A stretch of 64,000 bases of DNA from assembly GCF_030272615.1 (NCBI RefSeq), contig NC_081414.1:53872636-53936635 (forward strand), in the 5' to 3' direction. This document shows, in pieces, positions 24,201 to 34,414 of the stretch. Under the pieces are notes generated by a model, which was not told the DNA's origin, did not search any database, and saw only the letters and a list, made by a program, of their open reading frames with translations. The stretch's first letter is position 1. Every line of letters begins with the position of its first letter. A program made the translations under genes and the position numbers. The stretch comes from Cryptomeria japonica (Eukaryota > Streptophyta > Pinopsida > Cupressales > Cupressaceae).

Positions 24201-24697
24201 ATGTCTTGTATAGAAGTAGCCATGATGTTTGATGTAAAGGTAGGTATACTAGCAATAGGAGTGGTCAAAGGAATAGAATGATTAACTTGTGTAGGAGGTT
24301 GTGTATAACCTAAGGATTCAGCACAACTCTTCATAGGCATCACATTCGAATCCACAATGTGTGCAATACCACGCAAAACATCAATTCCATTCTTATCACT
24401 TTGAAGCATGCGTTTTAGACCCTCAATTAAAGGAAGAGCTTGACTAACGGGATACTCATGAGACATCCACTGGTGAAAATCGTCAAATTGGTTATCCAAT
24501 TTGGAAAGTTGTTCAATGGAAACTTCATGGAGAGCTTCTTCATCATTAGGAGGATTAGAGGAATTACCCATGTCCTCGTTAAAAAGGCTACTCAAATTAG
24601 GTTCCATCTCCTCGGTAGTTAAACCTCGGAAAGACTTAATTCTACGGCTTCGTCTAACGGGAATAGTGTAAGTAGGACTTGTTGTTGTAAAACTCAT
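21251..24697 (-). pseudogene. gag: Element B gag-protease-like polyprotein
   Basis: Structural precursor of a Tat-related gypsy element, one frame of about 1148 codons from ATG at 24697 to 21251, broken once by a TAG at 23312-23314. In C the same codon is CAG, so one C-to-T change explains the break. The N terminus is basic (VRRSRRIK), followed by a Pro/Ser/Asn-rich linker, a gag capsid domain (from about residue 305: EIPHLELYNGKGDPLTH, then ALQWYCSLP), a CX2HX4HX4C knuckle (CHFHRQPGHDTEKC), and a retropepsin-like domain with GVLIDPSCMVNVI where D-S/T-G or D-G-G is usual, then LGYPWL and CLKFPHNGE. A basic Arg-rich stretch (KIRRNRSARECQRKRR) and an acidic tail end it. No polymerase follows. 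Confidence 0.85.
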
Positions 24698-24810
24698 GCA
24701 CTAGAGAGAGAGAAAAGATTTTGAATTTAGAGGTAGCAATTTTCAGTAAAAACAGCCAATCTTCCAGATTTAAGCTGTTAAATGCAATCACAACAGTCTC
24801 CCAAAATTTC

Positions 24811-24870
24811 GGAAAAAATGTTCGGGACCATGGCGCTCGGAGTGCAACACGGTCCTTGCAACTTTTTTCG
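24811..24870 (-). other. Element B leader hairpin, gag-proximal copy
   Basis: Imperfect inverted repeat with A/T-rich arms (GGAAAAAATGTTCGGGACC against GGTCCTTGCAACTTTTTTC) and a GC-rich loop containing GGCGCTCGG. The second copy is at 25433-25492, and a related hairpin lies in the LTR. Its position between primer site and gag is where packaging and dimerisation signals lie in retroelements (inference). Confidence 0.6.
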
Positions 24871-25432
24871 AAATTTGCAGGGATGAAAGGTATGATGATT
24901 TTAGAGCTAATCTGAAAAAATTGAGTGATTTTACGATCTGTAGATAGGCCAAATTAAAGTTGCAATCTCAAAATTGAACCCTATCAAGATTGTCGAAAAA
25001 TGCAAAATTTGAATTTTGAAAAAGAGAGGGAAACTGAAATTTTGAATTTTATGATTTTAGGGGGAATGTCAAAAGTAGTGCAAGTTTTGAATTTTAAAAA
25101 TTGACTCAATTTCACACAAAATTCAATTTTGAAAGCGGAAATCAAGGTTGTTGTAATTAAGCACTTAATTTCAAAAGTCACAAATTGCAAGAATTTGAAT
25201 AAAGCACTGAAATTTCGAATGAATGCAAACACACTTTTCAGATTTAGGACAGTAAGAACACAATTTTGACACAAAATTTCAATTTCAATGATTTTTGAAT
25301 GATTAGAAGCCTTAAACCAAGCAATCACAAGACCAACTTTGACTGTAATTTTGAAAGTGTTATAATTGACAAAATCAGCCAAAATTCTGGATTTTAGCAG
25401 GAAAATACAGCAAGATCTCGCTCCCGAAATTT

Positions 25433-25492
25433 TGGAAAAAATGTCGGGGACGATGGCGCTCGGAGTGCAACACAGTCCTCGCAACTTTTTTC
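25433..25492 (-). other. Element B leader hairpin, LTR-proximal copy
   Basis: Second copy of the leader motif about 620 bp away, keeping the GGAAAAAATGTCGGGGAC arm, the GATGGCGCTCGG loop and the GTCCTCGCAACTTTTTTCC arm. Confidence 0.6.
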
Positions 25493-25856
25493 CAAATTTT
25501 CAGGGATGAAAGATATTGTGATTTTATTGCAGAATCCAAAGTTACAGCTGATTTGGAGATGTTTTGATCGGTCAAATTGTCGGACAAAGGTTGAATTAAG
25601 AGGGTTTCAAAAATTAGGGTTTTGACATTCAACCACTTAATTTTCAAAATTAAAGTACAGATATGAATTGATAATTTATAATAGAAAAGCAGATCTGAAG
25701 CAAGCATTAATAATTAAACATTTCACAAGCTTAATTTTCAAAGAGAAATTTTAGGGTTTTTATGCAATCACCTTTAAAATTTTGCAAAAGATCAAACATG
25801 GAAATGTAATCAAGCAATCAATTTTCAGATCTAAGCATGAAAAATCAGAAAGGATG

Positions 25857-25874
25857 TTCACGTCGGGTTCACCA
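25857..25874 (-). other. Primer-binding site of element B
   Basis: Minus-strand TGGTGAACCCGACGTGAA, three bases inside the 5' LTR. Element C has the same site with one change. I could not match it to a particular tRNA. Confidence 0.75.
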
Positions 25875-25877
25875 AAA

Positions 25878-27139
25878 TGTAAAGCGGAAAATCGCTGTCG
25901 AACCCTAGTTGGTCTCCCCTCTTCTAACTCCGAGGAGAGAGAAGGGAGGTTCGCTAGGATTCGATGGGTTTTCAATTAGGGGGAAGACTTTACATTCAAA
26001 AGAGGGGTTGAAACTCATAAGATCCAATCCCACACAAGGTAAGATTGGATGCTAGATGAATTTCAAGGGTTTGGAAAGCAAAGCTACCCTCTTTTGTAAA
26101 GAATGTTGATTAAGGAAATTAAGCTAAGCATGCATAGAAAGTCATAAAGATTCACCTATAAACTGAGTTTAGGTTATAGGATGAAGCTGCGGACCTAGAA
26201 TTAGCAGTAAAATGTTGATACGGCGCTGTCCTGCAAATTTGAGAAAAAGCTGTCGGGACGATGGCGCCCGGCGCCACGGTTCTCCGAAAAATTCGCGAAA
26301 CAAAGGGGGATCGGTTCGTCTCTGCACAAGGATTCCAGATCTTCAATCTCAGCCGCGTACCTGCAACCTACACATAGAAAAGCGAAGATGATGGGGGGTT
26401 AGGGATTAGGGGTTTGCCTTTAGGTCAAACCCCGGTTTTGGAATTAACCAAGAAATGAGCAAGAGCTGTAAATGTAAATGACTGTAATGTAAAACAAGTA
26501 CTAATACCTTGTTCTAAGGATGTTCGTATCCTTATGTGCGAAGGTTTCGATGTTGTATGTTGTAGTATGTAGCATGTTGTATGTAGCATGTAGTAAGTGA
26601 TCTCCTCTTCAATGGTTGAATCCTTGACTTGAATGCAACACTTAGCCTTGAATGGAGACTTGAAATGATCAATTGCTTGAATGCTTGAATGCTTGAGTAT
26701 AGTTTCCACGCCTTTTCCATCATATCGAATGAGAGAGGAAAATGTAGTTTATATACTTGTCATTTAGGGCTGATAGACTAATTTTCTCGACCTTAGGCCG
26801 ACCAAGGAAGTATATTTCCAAATTGCAATCAAAAAGACCCGATATCACTTAGGAGACCGGGCCCAAAATAGGACCCAAGGACCAGGGCGCTGGGCGCCAT
26901 GGTCCTGGAGGACCAGGGCGCTGGGCGCCTTGGTCCTGAGGGACCAGGGCGCTGGGCGCTCTGGTCCCACCTCCGGGACAGCGGGGTGCAAAGGAGGTTC
27001 AGGCCAGGGTGCATGAAAAATGCAGTTTTCAGTGTCGTGAGCAAGTTTTGGGGTCTCCATTCAGGTTGCGTGTTGCATCATCATCGTGAAGATTGAAATG
27101 CAGTCAAAATTGCAAGTGTCACAATTTTAGGACGCTACA
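25878..27139 (-). repeat. Element B 5' LTR (right copy)
   Basis: 1262 bp. TATATAAA box on the minus strand at 26748-26755. Three 31-bp GC-rich units start at 26879, 26910 and 26941. Confidence 0.93.
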
Positions 27140-28315
27140 ACTACATATAGATGACTCAATCTCTTAGGGAGACTACACAAGGATGAGCACAAGTGTTGTT
27201 CATGGTTTGAGCAATTTTGAGAAAAATGTTGGCAATGTCTCACAAAAGTAATCACTTCCAAGTCTTTGAAGAATAGTGCTCAACAAATATGTATTGACTA
27301 AATGATGGCACCAAATAGTGTGGCCAAACTAATCACTAGCCAAAGAAATATAGAAATACACCAGACACATAAATGAGTTGTAAAAGGGAGGTACACATGT
27401 TAATGTTTGTTTTGGCACATCATAGGGCATCTAGGATTGAAGGTAAGATGAGTACCACTTTATTGTGCAGTTTTAGCCCATGGTTTTGTAATATTGTTGA
27501 TGGTTTCATGTATTGTATATCCTATATATGAGGTGTCTGAGTAATATTCTTATAGCTATTGACTTACCTCTGAATCTTCGGTTAATGACACTCTTTTGAA
27601 AAGATTGCTCTATAAGTATATTGTAATTTGTTATTAATTTTTAAATAATATTTTGGTCAACTTTTTGAGTGTGGAGATTTTCTCCCAAAAAGGTTTTCCC
27701 CACATAAATCATTTTATTATGGTATGTATGCAATTTATGTTAAGTTTTTATAACTATTGTAAGGATCTATAAACCTTTGTGTTACCATCCTCTCAAGGAT
27801 AGTGTAGGATGTTGTTTCACTACTTAATTGGGTGAACTCACAATAATGGTTCCCACTTTTTTGCCACTTTTGACATTGAGATGAACATTTTTAAAATAAT
27901 ATTCAACTTCTGACAACTATAACTTTTAAACAATTAAGAATTTTAAGATTATGTAAATTAGTGATTTCTAGAATTTGTCTATATATTCTAAATAAATTTT
28001 TTTCAATTTTTAAAAAAAATTTCCATCTCCTTTAAAAACTAGTTTTTTACAACAAACTCAATTTTTTAAGAGTGATGTGCCTCCCGAAACACATAAGTTT
28101 TTTTCTATAAATGATAAAAACTCAATTTTTTCGAATTTTGGTTTGTAACATCAATTTATTGGGTTTGTTGTTGGTTTGATCATGATATGTTGAATATTTT
28201 CATTTTATTAAGTTTTGGAGTCCGACTAGTTATAATTCAGACATAGGTTTAAGTTTCAACACATAACTTGTTCTATATATATTGAAATTGAATTTATTTT
28301 TCCCAGGGCGTTACA
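27140..28315 (+). repeat. R repeat, copy 2, right part
   Basis: Resumes after element B and ends with CCCAGGGCGTTACA at 28302-28315. That is the reverse complement of TGTAACGCCCTGGG, which starts the reversed copy at 29941, so this is probably a true terminus of R. Confidence 0.85.
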
Positions 28316-28755
28316 TGAAAGTGTGCATCATTATTTTTCCCAGGGTGTTTGAGTGAAGGGGGTTTGATCACACCCCCTTTTTAGAGATATCTCCTCAAAT
28401 GTTTTTAAAGTTCTTAGAAATTTTCACCTTCAAACCTCTGGTTCAAGGCATAAAAGAAAGAATCTTGATAACCCAAAAATATAAGATGGCAGTGCTCAGA
28501 GCAAGATTTCCAATGAGTAAAATTTTATTACATTCTGAATTTATTACATTCTTGTTTTTTTAATTTTATGGAATATTGGTTTTTCACGGAATGTGAACTT
28601 CTCTATTCAATGCATTGGGAAAAATAGGAAACTAATTCAAAAAAATTTTGAAAAAATATCTATGCCCCAGGTATTGATTTATTCTTTCTAACAAAAAAAA
28701 TAAAATTGAATTTCGATGTATATAGAACAAGTTATGTGTTGAAACTTAAACCTTG
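28316..28755 (-). repeat. Inverted R-tail piece
   Basis: Reverse complement of about 13865-14305 of copy 1. Together with the forward R end it forms a palindromic join: the words around 28240-28310 reappear inverted at 28690-28755. Confidence 0.75.
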
Positions 28756-28764
28756 CTATAGCAT

Positions 28765-29028
28765 CATGTAACACCCATTGCTTGCAATGTTCGTCACAAA
28801 CATATTTATTTATAGTGGCTTGGAAGATCTTGGCTTTATCTTGTTACCACTTTGGGTCGTTCCCTCTCATTGAGCCTTAAGGGCTACTTGGGAGGCAGGC
28901 CCCTTTCTAAGGATAAAAAAAAAGAGCCTATTGCTAAAGACACAAAAGACAAGTTTGTTAATTTTAGAGCACCAATTGAAGTGTTTGCTAATCTATAAAG
29001 ACACATGGTTTCAAAATCTAAATTAAGT
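28765..29028 (-). repeat. Second orphan gypsy leader fragment
   Basis: Closely matches 18480-18743 (CATGTAACACCCATTGC, TTATTTATAGTGGC, GAGCCTATTG) and, more distantly, 52330-52555 in the leader of element D. Confidence 0.75.
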
Positions 29029-29940
29029 TTTATATTTATGGACTATCTAAATTAAATTATAAATTATAAATAATAAATGAGAAAGAGAGGGGTCCTAAAG
29101 ATCTAAATTTTAAATTAAAACCACGATCTATTATAAATGGACTTAAGGGGGGAGAGAAAATGTCAATTACAAAACAAGCAAGTTAATGGAATTTGAAATG
29201 CAAATACACATATTATTTCAAATTAAAACATAATGATTTTTAATTAAAATGAGATTATTATTTTTTTCAATAAAAGTGGGCAAGCCACTAAACTTTTTTT
29301 ATTATATTTAATAATTTTTACAACGGGTTCAAAAGGCATACCAGCAGGAAAGAACCCGCAAGAAAACCTCTGGTTATCACCTTAAATATAAAACAAAAAA
29401 GTAAACTACCCTTACAAAATAGCTGTTACATATCCAGATGATCCGTAAACCCACCCAAACCCATACAAAAGAGGTCCCATAGGACATATCTAGATACAAA
29501 GTTCATCAACTAATTATATCTCTCAACTGGCTACAAATGAAGAGTTGGATAACAAAAAATGTCTCCTCGAGAAGATCATGCAAAGACACCCAGGAGCCCA
29601 TAGGCATTTACCAATTGGGGAGCATCAGTTGGTTACAAAATGAAGGGCTGGATATCAAAAAAATATTTCCTTGAGAAGATCATGTAGAGACACCCATGAG
29701 CCCATATACTTGTACCAAAAGGGGAGCATAGAATCAACAATCCAGTATGTCAAAACTGAATTAGACCAATATTATCCAAATCAAGAAATCTGAGTCAAAT
29801 GGAGCCACCCAAAAAACCTGCACCCCAAGTGCAAAGTGGCTTCCAATTCAACCCTCCCATAGATAGCCTGCAAAAAAGAGTAAGAGATACTAGCACACTT
29901 TCAAGTAATGCCCTAGGAAAAATAATGATGCAAACTTTCA
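29029..29940. other. Spacer with one tandem duplication
   Basis: AT-rich DNA without a supported gene. A unit of about 102 bp is duplicated in tandem (29529-29630 and 29631-29735), sharing GAGAAGATCATG, GACACCCA and GGGGAGCAT words, with roughly one base in four to five changed. Confidence 0.6.
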
Positions 29941-31145
29941 TGTAACGCCCTGGGAAAAATAAATTGAATTTTGATATATGTAGAACAAGTTATGTGTTGA
30001 AACTTAAACCTATGTCTGAATTATAACTAGTTAGACTCCAAAACTTAATAAAATGAAAATATTCAACATATCACGATCAAACCAACAACAAACCCTATAT
30101 ATTGATGTTACAAACCAAAATTCAAAAGAATTGAGTTTTTATCATTTATAGAAAAAAACTTATGTGTTTTGGGAGGCACATCACTCTTAAAAAATGCAGT
30201 TTGCTGTAAAAAACTACTTTTCGAAGGAGATGGAAATTTAAAAAAAAAATTGAATTTTTTTTTTTAAGAATATATAGACAAATTCTACAAATCACTAATT
30301 TACATAATCTTCAAATTCTTAATAGTTTAAAAGTTATAGTTGTCGGAAGTTGAATATTATTTTAAAAATGTTCATCTCATTGTCAAAAGTGGCAAAAAAG
30401 TGGGAACCATTATTGTGAGTTCACCCAGTTAAGTAGTGAAACAACATCCTACACTATCCTTGAGAGGATGGTAACACAAATATTTATAGATCCTTACAAT
30501 AGTTACAAAAACTTAACATAAATAAACATAAATTGCATACATACCACAATAAAATGATTTATGTGGGGAAAACCTTTTTGCGAGAAAATATCCACCTTGA
30601 AAAAGTTGACCAAAATATTATTTAAAATTTAATAACAAATTACAATATACTTATAGAGCAAGCTTTTCAAAAGAGTGTCATTAACCGAAGATTCAAAGAT
30701 AAGTCAATAGCTATAAGAATTTTACACAAACACTTCATATATAGGATATACAATACATGAAACCATCAAACAATATTACAAAACCATGGGCTAAAACCAC
30801 ACAATAAAGTGGTACTCATCTTACCTCCAATCCTAGATGCCCTATGATGTGTCAAAACAAGCATTAACATGTGTACCTCCCTTTTACAACTCATTTATGT
30901 GTCTGAAGTATTTTTATATTTCTTTGGCTAGTGATTAGTTTGGCCACACTTTTGGTGTCATCATTTAGTCAATACATATTTGTTGAGCAGTATTCTTCAA
31001 AGACTTGGAAGGGATTACTTTTGTGAGACATTGCTAGCATTTTTCTCAAATTGCTCAAACCATGAACAACACTCGTGCTCATCCTTGTGCGGTCTCCACA
31101 AGAGATTGAGTCATCTATATGTAGTTTATTGTGGCTTTTTGATAT
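29941..31145 (-). repeat. R repeat, copy 3 (reversed), inner part
   Basis: Reverse complement of 27140-28315. It starts at TGTAACGCCCTGGG and is cut by element D at 31146; the rest lies at 53986-55733. Confidence 0.85.
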
Positions 31146-31921
31146 TGTATATGGTGAAAATGGATAACAATAATAACGATATTGAAAGGCTAAATGACTT
31201 CAACCACAAAAACCTAGCCTAACAACAACAAAGATCCACCATAACATGTGAAGATTACCTAAGACAATGCAAATCAAATGAAATCACAAAGATTATACCA
31301 TCACATGTCCAATAGGGTTTTGGATCTCCATTCTTCCTATCTCCATTGATCTTGCTTGATATATTTGCTCTCAGATTTTATGTGCACAAGAGCTCAACAA
31401 AGACTAGAATGTGGTTGCAAGGAGGATCACCTATGTTCAAAAGCGTAGTGTAGTCAAGTAGTCAACATGGGGTTTGATAATGAAGGAAGCATCTCCTTAT
31501 ATAGAAGACACTATATGAAATGGAGGGATAAGATTGAGAGGTGTAAAAGGAGGTCGGCTATGATTAGAGGGTAGGTAAAATAAATAATAAAATAATGAAA
31601 GGGGTAGGTAGTGTATGATTTAAGAGATGAATGACATGTGTCATGGGTAGAAAAGTTTAATGAATTAATTAAATAAATAAAGATTTGTTTAATTAATAGA
31701 AGAAGTGGGATCAATTAAATAAATAAGATATTTATTTAATATAGGAAAAGGATAATTTAAATAAATAAATGTATTTATTTAAATGAGAACTAAAGCTAGA
31801 AGAGGATAAATGAATTAATTAAATAAATAAAGATTTATTTAATTAATAGAAGAATTAAGCTTAGATAATTAAATAAATAAAATATTTATTTAATTGGATT
31901 GGGCAATTTTGGGTGTCTACA
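31146..31921 (-). repeat. Element D 3' LTR (left copy)
   Basis: TGTATATGG...GTGTCTACA on the plus strand. A minus-strand CTATATAA box lies at 31497-31504. About 20 differences from the right copy by eye. Confidence 0.93.
31664..31895. repeat. Five-hairpin array in element D LTR
   Basis: Five near-perfect AT-only palindromes follow one another: 31664-31697, 31713-31742, 31755-31784, 31814-31847 and 31867-31895. Each has the form TTAAATAAATA ... TATTTATTTAA. The same five occur in the right LTR at 53728-53959. On the element's strand they lie in U3, within 260 bp of the LTR start. Confidence 0.85.
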
Positions 31922-31935
31922 TTTTGCCCCTCTTT
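31922..31935 (-). other. Polypurine tract of element D
   Basis: Minus-strand AAAGAGGGGCAAAA directly upstream of the 3' LTR. Confidence 0.8.
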
Positions 31936-32447
31936 GAGACAATGCGGCTTGTCGTGTTGTTTCAAAGAAGATAAGATGAACGGATACAGAGTTGCCCCAA
32001 GATGGGAATGATATGCCCCCTCGAGAGATTGGATGAAAATGTCTGAAAAGATCACAGACAATCTCTTGATAAGAAAGAAAGGCTAGAATGGACTGACCGG
32101 ATAAAGTGACAAAGTCACGGGATAATGAAGGCTGACTCGGGAAACAAGGGCTAGGACTAGGACTAGGGCAGTCTATAAGATACCACGAGGGAAAATACAT
32201 CCTCATTGTCATCCACACATCCATGAGAGTAGAGTGCAGAGCGAAATAGAGCAGCAACAGTCAACAATGATGGCCTTTGTTCACAGATTCGACCGCGTTC
32301 ACTGATTTCAAAGGCCAGTAAAGGCAGGAGAGCCGATAAGTACCACAAAACCTCCTTGTACTTTGTTGCATTTATTGTTGTCATAATGCATGCTAGATAG
32401 GGCAATAAATGCACTTAGAATAGGGTCCAAAAAAAATGTCAAAAGTG

Positions 32448-32620
32448 CCCAGGCGCGTCTGCGTTGGTGCTAGGTGCATCTATGCTCGCGAGGCACGTCT
32501 GTGTTTGTGCCAGGCGCATCTATGTAGAGCATAGGCACGTCTGTGTGTTTCAGGCACGTTTGTGTAAAACAGGCGCGTTTATGCAGTCTTCAAGCGCGTT
32601 TATGTCCAAAAATGTGAATT
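32448..32620 (-). repeat. GCG-motif array, 3' end of element D
   Basis: About eight spaced copies of CAGGCGCGTCTGTGT-like words on the plus strand at 20-30 base intervals. They are the inverse of ACACAGACGCG-like words arrayed at 51424-51620 and 52839-53100. Confidence 0.65.
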
Positions 32621-32837
32621 TGTGTCTTCTAGGTCAAATCGGTAGTTCTGTGATGAACATACGTTGTCAATAGGATAAGCTGCTGAGAGGATACACTCAA
32701 GCAGGTCCTCTAGGGTAGACTAGGATAGCAAATAGGGCTAGGATTGACAATTCTGTGATAGAACATATGTTGCCAATTAGGAAACTACTCAAGAGGATTC
32801 ACTCAAGCAGAGGCCCTAGGATAAGATAGATCAAGGC

Positions 32838-33157
32838 ACTTTGTGATGAATAGTGAGTACCAAGATATAGTACTTTGTGATAAATAAGGAGTACTAAAAT
32901 ATGAGCAACACTTTGTGATGAACAGGGAGTGCAAATGTGAGCAACACTTTGTGATGAACAGTGAGTGTCACACACGTAGTACTTTGTGATGAATAGGGAG
33001 TACCACTAGGATAGAAGCAACACTTTGTGATGAACAGTGAGTGTCACGAGGATAGATAGCAACACTTTGTGATGAACAGTGAGTGTCACTAGGATAGATA
33101 GCCAGATGCACTTAGATAAAAAGTAGCATTTTGTGATGAACATTGAATGTCACGATG
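32838..33157. repeat. Minisatellite in element D 3' region
   Basis: About eight units of 35-45 bp built on ACTTTGTGATGAACAGTGAGT, with variable GTCAC-AGGATAGATA linkers. Unit starts alternate between AGTACTTTG and GCAACACTTTG forms. Confidence 0.8.
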
Positions 33158-33253
33158 ACTGACATGATTGATTTGCTTGATTGCAGGAGTATTTACCTAT
33201 GTTGGAGTCACAGGAGAGATTCCCGTCGACACAGAGATTGCGACCTAAGCTGA

Positions 33254-34046
33254 CCTTTTGAGGACCGAGCGGCTATTGAGGCTATGAGTCTGAGACATAT
33301 TCTGTATGTGCTTGAGTTTCAGGTGAACATGGGACTACTGACTGCACTGGCGGAGAGATGGCACTCCAAGACTTGTACATTTCATTTACCAAATGGGTGA
33401 GATGACAGTCACCCTAGAGGATGTATACAGGATCCTGAGGATACTGATCGATGGGGAGCTAATTCCCTACAATCGAGATGGAGACAGGGAGGCCCTGAGA
33501 CGAGTGTTCCAGGACCCAGGACTGGAGATGAGGGCAGGGCATGTGGCCTGGGACACCATGATAGCTACAGGATTAGCGTTGCTAGCAGTGATAGGAGGAG
33601 CGATCAGTGGGTTCTTGTGTCCTGATAGAGCGACACGAGGGTTGGCTGTGGGCTGGGGAGGTGCATTGGAGACATTGGTGACACAACACACCAGATATGC
33701 CTGGGGACCATGTGTGCTAGCACACCTGTATTATGAGCTGCATCAGTTTGTGTACCACGGGTCAGTGGGTTTGGGCTACGGAGTCACATTGTTACAGGTG
33801 TGGGCCTATGAGCTTGTGCCAGTGATGAGACCGATACATTTCAGGGGTAGAGGTCATGGACGTAGTTTTGTACACTTGTACGACATGATCACTTCGCAGC
33901 CACAGATTAGCAGGTTAGAGCACTAGCGGCGGGTGATTGATGACATTGATATGGTCATATGGAGGCCATACCTTGGATGTGAGCAGTGGGAGGATGATGC
34001 AGTAGAGCTGCCCTACACCTTCTGGAGCAGGTATATGATTTTTTGA
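33254..34046 (+). pseudogene. Antisense plant mobile domain (PMD) frame
   Basis: The plus-strand frame lies opposite to element D's own genes. The long part, 33393-33926 (177 codons), reads like the PMD family: TVTLEDVYRIL near its start, a hydrophobic middle (ATGLALLAVIGGAI), an AHLYYELHQF helix, and TLLQVWAYELVPVMRP. Upstream from 33254 another frame encodes the preceding PMD segment (ILYVLEFQVNMGLLTALAER then FHLPNG) and is joined by a one-base shift at about 33394. After a TAG at 33924-33926 the same frame continues for 39 codons (VIWRPYLG, LPYTFWSRY) to TGA at 34046. PMD proteins are known both as host genes and inside plant transposons; extra antisense frames are known in Tat elements. 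Its C terminus is missing. Confidence 0.75.
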
Positions 34047-34414
34047 CATCATTGTATTATGACACTTTATATATATATGAGATGATTCATCTTTGTGGCA
34101 GCTATATGCATGTGTACCTATGTGATGAGATGTTTCATGATGTATGTTTTATGATATGGATGCAAATATGTACATGAGGCAATGCAATATTTTTGCTCTT
34201 TTATATGTGTATGCATGATGCAAATGTGAATGTATGAAATGCAAATGAATATGATAATGCAAATGACTATTTACATGATGAGAATATAAAATGTTCTAAC
34301 ATATGTTGTGTGCAAGATGTGATGCAATTGTGATATCTATATGTATGTATGAAATGCTTATATGTGGTAATGCAGGTGCAACTACATGAAATGCAAATGT
34401 TTTTGGTGTGTCAT
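34047..34414. other. Element D 3' spacer before element C
   Basis: Low-complexity AT-rich DNA with at least five ATGCAAAT words (about 34153, 34217, 34239, 34257, 34389). No gene seen. It ends at the GTCAT target duplication of element C. Confidence 0.6.

Larger units (their letters stand above)
19279..27139 (-). mobile_element. Element B: gag-only (TR-GAG) gypsy element
   Basis: LTRs at 19279-20509 and 25878-27139, TG...CA ends, and a perfect 5-bp target duplication ACTAC (19274-19278 and 27140-27144). R copy 1 reads across this site, so the empty-site sequence is known. On the minus strand the order is 5' LTR, primer-binding site, a 1.15-kb leader with two hairpin motifs, gag plus a protease-like domain, then a purine tract and 3' LTR. 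About 740 bp separate gag from the 3' LTR, with no reverse transcriptase, RNase H or integrase, so it is non-autonomous. Same family as element C. LTRs differ at about 25 positions in 1.23 kb by eye. Confidence 0.93.

Noticed and set aside
32838-33157. CRISPR-like regular repeat
   Set aside because: Units are contiguous with variable short linkers inside a plant retrotransposon; no unique spacers and no cas genes.
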